DNA of 8,595 nt from contig DJCX01000088.1 of NCBI GenBank assembly GCA_002430755.1, positions 1 to 8,595 of the forward strand. The letters run 5' to 3'. The position numbers and the translations under genes were made by a program. Positions 1 to 5,877 of this stretch are shown one piece after another. The notes beneath the pieces are model-generated. The model ran no database searches and had not been told where the DNA came from. It saw only the letters and a list, made by a program, of their open reading frames with translations. Within the stretch, counting starts at the first letter, position 1, and every line of letters begins with the position of its first letter. The DNA comes from Flavobacteriales bacterium UBA5939 (GTDB lineage Bacteria; Bacteroidota; Bacteroidia; Flavobacteriales; Schleiferiaceae).

Positions 1-783
1 GGGAAATACTTGTGGATTGCCGAAAGCGACGATTATTGCGATACAGATATGCTTGCGCTTCACGTACAAAGCATGGAGGCCAATGAACATGCTGTAATCG
101 TCTATAGTCACAGCCATCTCGTAGATGAGAACGGCCAATTCCTGCGCGACTTTAAAGACGATTATGCTTTCATCTTTGGCGATACCGCCAAATGGGCCAA
201 AGACTTCACAAACGAAGGAAAAACAGAGGTGGCTAAACACATGGTCTTTTCCAACACCATCCCTAACGCCAGCGGAATCTTGATGCGCAAGGAAGCTTTC
301 GATAAAGTTGGCGCTCCAGCGACGCATTGGCGCCTAAATGGAGATTGGCTCTTTTACGCCAAGCTTTTGCAATACGGCGATCTCGTCTTTCATGCGCGGC
401 CGCGAAACAAATTCCGCTTTCATTCCCAAACTCAGCGCAGCCGCGCCATCAGCTCCTACAGCGCTTTCGACGAGTTATTAGAGATGTATACCATTTTCGA
501 GAAGGAGGGCTTCGCACCGCTCGAAACCATCAATGCCGCCCGTGGCCAAGTAGCGATGTGGTGGGCAGCCAATGTATTCTCCATGGACCGCAGCGCTGAG
601 GTTTGGCGCAACAACCGTAGATTGTACAAGGCATTTAAGAAGTATAAAAAAGGATTAGGCAGGTATTTACTCAGAAGTGGCGGTATTAAATTATTGGGTC
701 AATTCTTTATTTACCTCGGCTTGAAAAAGCCAGCCAAAAAATTAGCAGCTCGTCTGTTCCCCAAATCATTCTTTGCACACTAA
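1..783 (+). CDS. Family 2 glycosyltransferase, 5'-truncated by window edge
   Basis: The reading frame is open from base 1 (GKYLWIAESDDY...), so the gene begins upstream; the TTG at 10 is not a real start. The visible 260 residues hold the second half of a GT-A fold. The acidic metal/nucleotide-sugar motif ESDD is at visible residues 8-11, an acceptor-side PNASGILMRKEAF segment follows, and a GDW motif near residues 114-116 sits where these enzymes carry the catalytic acid/base region. The N-terminal nucleotide-binding strand is outside the window. The C-terminus is basic and amphipathic (FFIYLGLKKPAKK), suggesting contact with the inner membrane face. The stop TAA overlaps the next gene's ATG by one base (TAATG), so the two are probably co-translated. 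The family transfers a sugar from a nucleotide-sugar donor, here presumably to a surface glycan. Donor and acceptor cannot be read from sequence. Confidence 0.9.
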   Translation, partial: GKYLWIAESDDYCDTDMLALHVQSMEANEHAVIVYSHSHLVDENGQFLRDFKDDYAFIFGDTAKWAKDFTNEGKTEVAKHMVFSNTIPNASGILMRKEAFDKVGAPATHWRLNGDWLFYAKLLQYGDLVFHARPRNKFRFHSQTQRSRAISSYSAFDELLEMYTIFEKEGFAPLETINAARGQVAMWWAANVFSMDRSAEVWRNNRRLYKAFKKYKKGLGRYLLRSGGIKLLGQFFIYLGLKKPAKKLAARLFPKSFFAH

Positions 784-1634
784 TGAGAATTTCTGTCATC
801 ATACCTGCATACAATGCCGAATCCACGCTGGAGGAATGTTTAGAAAGTGTGGTACGTCAGACTGTTCGACCTTTCGAGGTAGTCTTGGTGGACGATGGAA
901 GTACTGACAATACTAGAAGGGTTGCGGCAAAATTTGAAGCCAACCTCGCTTTAAGAATTGTAAGTCAGGCAAATTCAGGCTTGGGAAAAGCTAGGAATGC
1001 CGGAATGGCGGCCGCTACAGGCGATGCTTATGCATTTTTGGATGCGGACGATATGTGGTTACCGGGCAAGCTCGAGCAAGGGATGAAGGCGCTTCTAAAG
1101 TATCCAAAGACCCATTGGTTTTATACGCCGATTTTGGAGTGGACACCCGATAAAGAAAATAGTACGCGAAAGAGAGCCTGCAGTCAGGTTAGTTCGCTGC
1201 GGTCCTTTTTGAGCTACAACCCGATTGTTCCTTCAACGATCATTATGCGCAGTGGTTTTGACTACGCTTGGGAAAACGATAGGAACCTCCAGGAAGATGT
1301 AGGCGCGCATTTACGAGTGCTTAGCCGCGGCGACTTTCCGAAGATGCTGCCTGAGGCGACGTTGAAATACCGGTTGGATTTCGGTATGACGGCAAATGCA
1401 GAGGGGCACGTCAATAAAGTAATGCGTGCTGTTTCGAAGGCTAAAGATCTCGGACACATCAGTGATAAGGAATTTAAACTCTATGAGGTTCGTAAGGCCT
1501 ATGAATTGGCCCGTACGTACAAGAAGCGTGGCAATACTGAGGCACAGAAAAAGTGGAAATCGGAAGCCTTAGACAAGGCAAAAACTACGAGAGTACCTCT
1601 AGGACTCTGGTGGCGCTTACTGGTCTTAGTCTAG
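783..1634 (+). CDS. Family 2 glycosyltransferase (GT-A fold)
   Basis: This is a complete 283-residue protein with the classic GT2 layout. It has an N-terminal strand VIIPAYN (5-11), the nucleotide-binding VDDGSTD (36-42), the SGLGKARNAG helix (65-74), the metal-binding DADD (87-90) and an ED pair (171-172) in the usual catalytic-base position. The last 60 residues are lysine-rich and helical, ending in the hydrophobic GLWWRLLVLV, perhaps a membrane-surface anchor. The ATG is set by the TAATG overlap with the preceding glycosyltransferase and gives the family's normal N-terminus. Together the two genes look like the end of a polysaccharide or O-antigen/capsule cluster continuing upstream. The final 9 bp overlap the end of the gene on the opposite strand. 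Sugar specificity is unknown. Confidence 0.93.
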   Translation: MRISVIIPAYNAESTLEECLESVVRQTVRPFEVVLVDDGSTDNTRRVAAKFEANLALRIVSQANSGLGKARNAGMAAATGDAYAFLDADDMWLPGKLEQGMKALLKYPKTHWFYTPILEWTPDKENSTRKRACSQVSSLRSFLSYNPIVPSTIIMRSGFDYAWENDRNLQEDVGAHLRVLSRGDFPKMLPEATLKYRLDFGMTANAEGHVNKVMRAVSKAKDLGHISDKEFKLYEVRKAYELARTYKKRGNTEAQKKWKSEALDKAKTTRVPLGLWWRLLVLV

Positions 1635-2498
1635 CCAATACGTCATTCCAGCGGTCAAAAAGGAGAAGGGGTAATCGTTCAGCCCGCGGGTCAAGCCCAA
1701 TTGTGTTTGGCCAAAAGACAAATTATGGTTCCACTGCAGCTCCAGCAGTCGCGGCCAATCCCCATCTCGAAAGTATCCGGTGAAAGTGCGGACTCGAGCA
1801 CTAAAAATAGTCTCGTCTTTTTGTATCTGAAGTCCTATGTTTCCTAGAAATCCGTCGTTTTGTGGATAATCGACCCAGTGCGTTTGGTAGACTTGGAACC
1901 CGGCGTCCGTCGTCAATGTGGGAACCCAACTTCCTATTGATGAAAAGCCTTTTTGATGCGAAAAGAAGAAGGCATAACCTGGCGCATCGGTGAATCTTGC
2001 TTGAGATAAGGGCCCAGCCGCTGTTTTAGTGTGGAACGTAAACCAAAAGGCGTCAAGATTTCTTTCCCACAGCCTTGTACTGATATCAATCAATACATCT
2101 CCAGCAATCACTCCTTCGCTGTCCTCGTCTCGCGAGATGCGATAGTCTCGCAACTCGGTGGAGGTGCGGTAATACTCTATGCTCTGATGCGTAATATGAA
2201 TCTGTGTATGGCCTCTGTCCCAATGCAATTCGTTGTGCAAGCTCAAGAAGCTATCGTCCTCGATGAGGCTCATCTGTGAACTGCTTTTGAAATAGCTCAT
2301 GGCCGGTCGTCGACCAGTAATAGGGCGTTGCAGTGTAGGAATAGGAATGGCATTTGGGCCGAGGTACGCATGAGAATATTTCATGTATTGCGTCCACGGC
2401 GTCGCTCCGTCCCAATTGTGAATTTGATTCCACCAATCCATCTGTGCATTAGCACTCAGCTGGCTAAGGAGTAAAAAAAGCAGAAGACCCCGTCGCAT
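1626..2498 (-). CDS. Secreted beta-rich protein of unknown function, possible outer-membrane barrel
   Basis: I do not recognise the family. The 290-residue product starts with a clear signal peptide: MRRG, a leucine-rich core (5-12) and a likely cleavage site after ANA (18). There is no cysteine anywhere, so it is not a lipoprotein. The mature part is rich in W, Y, F and H and shows many alternating polar/hydrophobic stretches, such as HTQIHITHQSIEYY (97-110), DAFWFTFHTKT (149-159) and QTQLGLTRGL (264-273). It ends in TAGMTYWLD, close to the aromatic-rich last strand of outer-membrane barrels. A small barrel or a periplasmic beta protein is therefore inferred. The ATG shares one base with the dnaX stop (TAATG), so expression probably depends on dnaX transcription and coupled translation. 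Its stop lies inside the convergent glycosyltransferase gene. Confidence 0.8.
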   Translation of the reverse strand: MRRGLLLFLLLSQLSANAQMDWWNQIHNWDGATPWTQYMKYSHAYLGPNAIPIPTLQRPITGRRPAMSYFKSSSQMSLIEDDSFLSLHNELHWDRGHTQIHITHQSIEYYRTSTELRDYRISRDEDSEGVIAGDVLIDISTRLWERNLDAFWFTFHTKTAAGPLSQARFTDAPGYAFFFSHQKGFSSIGSWVPTLTTDAGFQVYQTHWVDYPQNDGFLGNIGLQIQKDETIFSARVRTFTGYFRDGDWPRLLELQWNHNLSFGQTQLGLTRGLNDYPFSFLTAGMTYWLD

Positions 2499-4417
2499 TA
2501 TTCTAAGTCGGTATTTAGCTTCTCGCGTAAGTAGAGCAAGTTGGGATTCTTCTCCACCATGTGCTTGAATTTCTCCTCAGGTAGATAGAGCTTCTTCGAT
2601 TCAACGTTCTCAGCCATCTTCACCTCGAAACGAAGGGCAAAGTTGTCCAATTTTTTGCGCAACCACGGGACCAGTTCTTTCTGTTCGTCGTTGAAGTAGC
2701 CGAGCTGGATGTTGTTGTCCACGGTGATTTCCAGCGTGTTTTTATCCAAAATCTTAGGTGCTTGCGCCTGAAGCATGCTGCGAATAGCCGTCTTAACGTG
2801 GCGCTGTTTGGTGTACTCTTCGAGGGCCAATTTTAATTCGTGCTCGGTGTATACGTTCTGCGGACCCTCTGCGGCTGCTGGAATATCGCTTTCACCCTCT
2901 GCGGCTGTTGGGGCGGTTGTCTCGTTCACACTGGCCATTTCCTCCATCATAGCCGTAAGTGATAATCCGCCTTTTTTCTTGCCCGTGGTTCTGCGACGTC
3001 TGCCTTCTTTCGGAAGATCAAAAGCAGCAGCAGGAGCGACTTCTGGCGGCGGTGCTACAGCGGGAGTCTCTGGAACTGCAGTCTCCTCAGGCAAATTAGA
3101 ATCGCTTACTGTATTGTGTACAGGGGGAGCAGTTTGTGGAGTAACAGGTGCTGATGGTGGAGCTGGAGCGGTGGAAGAAGTCTCGGCGGCAACTGGAGCA
3201 GGAGCAGGCGTAGGTGCGGCTTCTGGTGTTACGGGCGCTTGAGCTGGTTGAGTTGCTGGAGCAGGTGCAGCTGGAGCATCTCCTCGTTTTGGGAGTGCAT
3301 CCGGCAGGTACTGATCCGTGCCTTCCGCTTTAGGCGTTACGCTGGGTTGCGACTTTTTTTTTTCTTGCGAGATGAACTCGACGAGTTTAAGCAGACCCAA
3401 TTCTACTAGAATTCTCGGCTGACTCGAAGCCTTGTATTGACCGTCTAACTCATTGAAGACCTTCAATCCGTGCAATAAGAATCTCGTTGAGGTTGCTGCG
3501 CTCTGCTCGAGGTAACGCTGTTTGATCGCTGGACCAACTTCAAGGAGTTCTACCGTTCTAGGTTCTCTCGCGACCAATAGATCTCTGAAGTGCTTGGCCA
3601 TTCCGACAACAAATTCGTGGCCGTTGAATCCTTTCTCTAAGACCTCGTTGTACAAGAGGAGTAAATCCGGATAATTGACTCCGGCGGCGAGATCTATCGA
3701 GCGGAAGAAGTAGTTGTAATCTAAGATGTCCAAAACTTCTACAACCTGGGTGTAGGTGAGCTCGCTTCCCGAGAAGCTGACCATCCGGTCGAACAAACTC
3801 AAGGCATCACGCAAGGCGCCGTCGGCTTTTTCTGCGATCATGTGCAGGGCTTCTGGCTCTGCTTGTACACCTTCTTTTTCGGCTACAAATGCGAGGTGTC
3901 CTGCAATATCATCCACCGTGATGCGCTTGAAGTCAAAAATCTGACAACGCGACAAAATAGTAGGGATAATCTTGTGTTTCTCTGTAGTCGCAAGGATGAA
4001 GATGGCGTGCGCTGGCGGTTCTTCCAGTGTCTTCAAAAAGGCATTAAAGGCCTGCTGAGAGAGCATGTGCACCTCGTCAATAATATAGACCTTGAATTTT
4101 CCTGTTTGCGGAGCGAATCGAACTTGATCAATCAATCGTCGGATATCATCCACAGAGTTGTTTGATGCTGCATCTAATTCAAAGATGTTCAATGCCAATT
4201 CTTCTTCCGTCAAATTCGCATCGCCATTGATGACTTTCGCAAGAATTCGGGCACAGGTCGTTTTTCCAACACCACGTGGGCCGCAGAAGAGCAGGGCCTG
4301 CGCCAAATGATCACTGGCCACACTTTTAAGCAGTGTGTCGGTGATATGACGCTGTCCAACCACCGACTCAAAGGCCTGTGGTCTGTATTTTCTTGCTGAT
4401 ACAATGAATTGCTCCAT
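2498..4417 (-). CDS. dnaX: DNA polymerase III subunit gamma/tau
   Basis: This is the clamp-loader ATPase subunit that, with delta and delta', opens the sliding clamp and organises the replisome. Its 639 residues show Walker A GPRGVGKT (46-53), Walker B IIDEVH (112-117), sensor 1 ATTEKHK (143-149), the SRC motif with the arginine finger (156-158), and a sensor-2 arginine in ALRDALS (201-207). The collar domain ends near 350. A Pro/Ala-rich linker follows (about 380-465), then a basic patch EGRRRR (471-476), and a C-terminal domain (about 521-639) in the position of the tau-specific part. The four-cysteine zinc module of the E. coli type is missing: residues 62-77 replace it, and the protein has only three cysteines (45, 55, 158). 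A ten-A run at codons 352-355 may yield a short gamma form. The start matches the usual flavobacterial N-terminus. Confidence 0.97.
   Translation of the reverse strand: MEQFIVSARKYRPQAFESVVGQRHITDTLLKSVASDHLAQALLFCGPRGVGKTTCARILAKVINGDANLTEEELALNIFELDAASNNSVDDIRRLIDQVRFAPQTGKFKVYIIDEVHMLSQQAFNAFLKTLEEPPAHAIFILATTEKHKIIPTILSRCQIFDFKRITVDDIAGHLAFVAEKEGVQAEPEALHMIAEKADGALRDALSLFDRMVSFSGSELTYTQVVEVLDILDYNYFFRSIDLAAGVNYPDLLLLYNEVLEKGFNGHEFVVGMAKHFRDLLVAREPRTVELLEVGPAIKQRYLEQSAATSTRFLLHGLKVFNELDGQYKASSQPRILVELGLLKLVEFISQEKKKSQPSVTPKAEGTDQYLPDALPKRGDAPAAPAPATQPAQAPVTPEAAPTPAPAPVAAETSSTAPAPPSAPVTPQTAPPVHNTVSDSNLPEETAVPETPAVAPPPEVAPAAAFDLPKEGRRRRTTGKKKGGLSLTAMMEEMASVNETTAPTAAEGESDIPAAAEGPQNVYTEHELKLALEEYTKQRHVKTAIRSMLQAQAPKILDKNTLEITVDNNIQLGYFNDEQKELVPWLRKKLDNFALRFEVKMAENVESKKLYLPEEKFKHMVEKNPNLLYLREKLNTDLE
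3330..3364 (-). other. Candidate dnaX frameshift/slippage site making a short gamma form
   Basis: The coding strand reads GAA AAA AAA AAG at codons 352-355: ten A residues (3363 down to 3354) followed by G. The in-frame heptamer A AAA AAG is the one used by E. coli dnaX. A -1 shift, or slippage adding one A, gives seven new residues (VATQRNA) and then TAA at 3332-3330, a product of about 362 residues. Loss of one A gives SRNPA and then TAA at 3339-3337, about 359 residues. Both end just after the collar domain, so the product would be an ATPase-competent gamma without linker or tau region. A weak 5-bp hairpin (AACTCGTCGAGTT, 3375-3387) lies upstream; I see no strong stem downstream. The position and frames are seen directly; use in the cell is inferred. 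Confidence 0.6.
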
Positions 4418-4421
4418 ACCA

Positions 4422-4429
4422 CAAATATA
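4422..4429 (-). promoter_or_regulatory. Putative -7 box of the dnaX promoter
   Basis: On the minus strand this reads TATATTTG, a full match to the Bacteroidota -7 consensus TAnnTTTG. The -33 element about 20 bp upstream is weak (ATTTT instead of a clear TTG). The box ends only 4 bases before the dnaX ATG, which would place the transcription start at or within a base or two of the start codon, so the mRNA may be leaderless. Confidence 0.5.
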
Positions 4430-4493
4430 AGCGACCTTTGCACCTATAAAATGTCCGTAGAAAAAAAGGCTGTAAACACGTTGCTAACATTAG

Positions 4494-4524
4494 TTGGAAC
4501 AAAAGGAAAAGTCTCGTACATTTG
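4494..4524 (+). promoter_or_regulatory. Promoter of the rpsF-rpsR-rplI operon
   Basis: TTG (4494-4496), a 20-bp spacer, then TACATTTG (4517-4524) match the Bacteroidota primary-sigma consensus TTG-N19-21-TAnnTTTG. The expected transcription start near 4530 leaves an AT-rich leader of roughly 20-25 bases before the rpsF ATG at 4554, with no Shine-Dalgarno sequence, as is normal in this phylum. Confidence 0.7.
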
Positions 4525-4553
4525 CACTCCTTAAATTTTAAGTTCAATTAATT

Positions 4554-4886
4554 ATGAATCAGTACGAAACCGTTTTCATTTTGAATCCCGTTTTATCTGA
4601 AGATCAGGTAAAGGAAGCGGTAGATAAGTACGTGTCGTTCTTGAAAGAGAGAGGCGCGAGCATTATCAACAAAGAAAATTGGGGCCTCAAGAAGATGGCT
4701 TACCCAATCCAAAAGAAAAAAAGTGGCTTTTACCACTTTGTAGAATACACAGCTCCAGGTGAGGCAATCGCTCCGCTAGAAGTTGAGTTTAAGCGTGACG
4801 AGCGTATTATGCGCTTTTTGACAGTAAGAATGGATAAATATGGCATCGAATACGCTGCAAAGCGTCGTGCCAGAGTTAACGCTTAA
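4554..4886 (+). CDS. rpsF: 30S ribosomal protein S6
   Basis: S6 binds the central domain of 16S rRNA as a heterodimer with S18 in the platform of the small subunit. The 110-residue product has the family's first strand YETVFILNP (4-12), the central WGLKKMAYPIQKKKSG segment (43-58) with its basic loop, and the second helix and last strand ERIMRFLTVRMDKYG (84-98). Length is normal and there is no long acidic tail. It is the first gene of a three-gene operon with rpsR 11 bp downstream, which keeps S6 and S18 in balance. Its promoter lies at 4494-4524. The upstream sequence is AT-rich with no ribosome binding site, typical for Bacteroidota. Confidence 0.98.
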   Translation: MNQYETVFILNPVLSEDQVKEAVDKYVSFLKERGASIINKENWGLKKMAYPIQKKKSGFYHFVEYTAPGEAIAPLEVEFKRDERIMRFLTVRMDKYGIEYAAKRRARVNA

Positions 4887-4897
4887 AAGAAGAAATT

Positions 4898-5182
4898 ATG
4901 GCAACTAGAGGAAACAGAGGTAAAGGTGATGTACGTTACCTACAGCCTATCAACGTAGAAAGCGGCAACCAACAGAAGTACTGTCGTTTTAAGAAAGCCG
5001 GTATCAAATACATCGACTACAAGGATCCAGATTACTTGTTGCGTTTTGTAAACCCACAAGGTAAAATCTTGCCACGTCGTTTGACCGGTACTTCATTGAA
5101 ATACCAAAGAAAATTATCTACAGCTATCAAGCGTGCTCGTCACATTGCATTGATGCCTTACGTAGCTGATAACCTTAAATAA
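4898..5182 (+). CDS. rpsR: 30S ribosomal protein S18
   Basis: S18 is the partner of S6 in the 30S platform. The 94-residue protein has a basic, flexible N-terminus (ATRGNRGKGDVRYL), then the core KYCRFKKAGIKYIDYKD (about 27-43) and the signature ILPRRLTGTSLKYQRKL (about 57-73), followed by the helix AIKRARHIALMPYV. All key regions are intact. The start is the ATG 11 bp after the rpsF stop; the gap contains AGAAG, a weak purine-rich stretch. Codon choice is biased in the same way as in its operon neighbours, as expected for high expression. Confidence 0.98.
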   Translation: MATRGNRGKGDVRYLQPINVESGNQQKYCRFKKAGIKYIDYKDPDYLLRFVNPQGKILPRRLTGTSLKYQRKLSTAIKRARHIALMPYVADNLK

Positions 5183-5191
5183 TTCAGTACC

Positions 5192-5641
5192 ATGGAAATC
5201 ATTCTAAAGAAAGACGTAGAAAACTTAGGTTTTACTGATGACGTGGTAACTGTAAAAGACGGTTACGGTCGTAACTTCTTGATCCCACAAGGATTCGGAG
5301 TATTGGCAACAGAGAGCGCTAAGAAAGTATTGGCTGAGAACTTGCGTCAACGTGCGCACAAAGAAGCTCAAGCTATCGCTGATGCAAAAGCAACTGCTGA
5401 GAAATTGGCTGGTGTTGAGTTGAAGATGACTGCTAAAGTTGGTACAGGTAACAAACTCTTCGGTGCGGTTACTAACCAAAACGTAGCAGACGAACTAGCG
5501 AAGGCTGGTATTACCCTAGAGAAGAAATTTATCCAAATTGTGGGTGGTTCTATCAAGGCACTTGGTCACTACACTGCTGCAGTGCGTTTGCACCGTGAAG
5601 TTGTAGTAAACTTTGAATTTGACGTTGTAGCGGAAGCTTAA
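5192..5641 (+). CDS. rplI: 50S ribosomal protein L9
   Basis: L9 binds 23S rRNA with its N-terminal domain and extends a long helix away from the large subunit, supporting frame maintenance. The 149-residue product has the N-terminal domain MEIILKKDVENLG and the VKDGYGRNFLIPQG signature (21-34), the long connecting helix rich in A, K and E (about 41-74), and the C-terminal domain with KLFGAVTNQNVADEL (88-102). Length fits the usual 147-150. It starts 9 bp after rpsR and closes the operon; a strong intrinsic terminator begins 28 bp after its stop. Confidence 0.98.
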   Translation: MEIILKKDVENLGFTDDVVTVKDGYGRNFLIPQGFGVLATESAKKVLAENLRQRAHKEAQAIADAKATAEKLAGVELKMTAKVGTGNKLFGAVTNQNVADELAKAGITLEKKFIQIVGGSIKALGHYTAAVRLHREVVVNFEFDVVAEA

Positions 5642-5668
5642 ACGACAATCCTATATCGCGAATGCGTG

Positions 5669-5694
5669 AAGCCGTCCCTCGGGACGGCTTTTTT
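5669..5694 (+). terminator. Intrinsic terminator after rplI
   Basis: Two arms, 5669-5677 (AAGCCGTCC) and 5682-5690 (GGACGGCTT), form a perfect 9-bp GC-rich stem with a CTCG tetraloop, followed by a T run to 5694. It closes the ribosomal operon. The small downstream gene at 5709 would then need leak-through or its own promoter. Confidence 0.9.
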
Positions 5695-5708
5695 ATGCTT
5701 TAACCACC

Positions 5709-5876
5709 ATGAAAAAGAAAACGAAAGCCGTCGACAAGAAGGTCATACCGTACCTAAGTACGGGAATGATCATAGGTTTACTTATTGGTTCACTGACAGA
5801 CAACATAGGATTGTGGCTGTCTCTTGGTTTAGCCATAGGGGCGAGCGTAGGATACGCTCAAGTAGATAAGAAATAA
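5709..5876 (+). CDS. Small two-helix membrane protein, unknown function (55 aa)
   Basis: This short frame encodes 55 residues: a highly basic start (MKKKTKAVDKK), a first hydrophobic segment IPYLSTGMIIGLLIGSL (13-29), a short polar turn (TDN), a second segment IGLWLSLGLAIGASVGYA (33-50) and a charged tail QVDKK. Both helices carry small-residue GxxxG-like spacing (GMIIG, GLAIG), which favours tight helix packing. The basic N-terminus predicts both ends in the cytoplasm. A longer overlapping frame in another register (5666-5869) makes a composition unlike a protein and is rejected. The gene lies 14 bp after the rplI terminator with no clear promoter of its own, and ends 1 bp before the convergent permease gene. 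I do not recognise a function. Confidence 0.72.
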   Translation: MKKKTKAVDKKVIPYLSTGMIIGLLIGSLTDNIGLWLSLGLAIGASVGYAQVDKK

Positions 5877-5877
5877 G

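Larger units (their letters stand above)
4418..4553. other. Divergent intergenic region between dnaX and rpsF
   Basis: These 136 bp are the longest true intergenic stretch in the window. They hold the dnaX -7 box on the minus strand and the rpsF promoter on the plus strand. A second weak plus-strand match (TTG 4409-4411, then GACCTTTG 4433-4440) lies further upstream. Both plus-strand elements are followed by the same TTTGCAC string. I see no riboswitch or long hairpin. Confidence 0.6.

Noticed and set aside
2775..3242. 155-codon open frame on the plus strand, rich in A, G and V
   Set aside because: It is the antisense shadow of the Pro/Ala-rich dnaX linker; composition follows from GC-rich Pro/Ala codons on the other strand.
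4451..4534. 27-codon frame MSVEKKAVNTLL... before rpsF, a possible leader peptide
   Set aside because: It contains the main rpsF promoter, so most transcripts would start after or near its end; no stalling motif is visible.
5666..5869. 67-codon plus-strand frame after rplI
   Set aside because: It starts inside the terminator stem and overlaps the 55-residue membrane protein in another register; its histidine/arginine-rich product shows no protein-like pattern.
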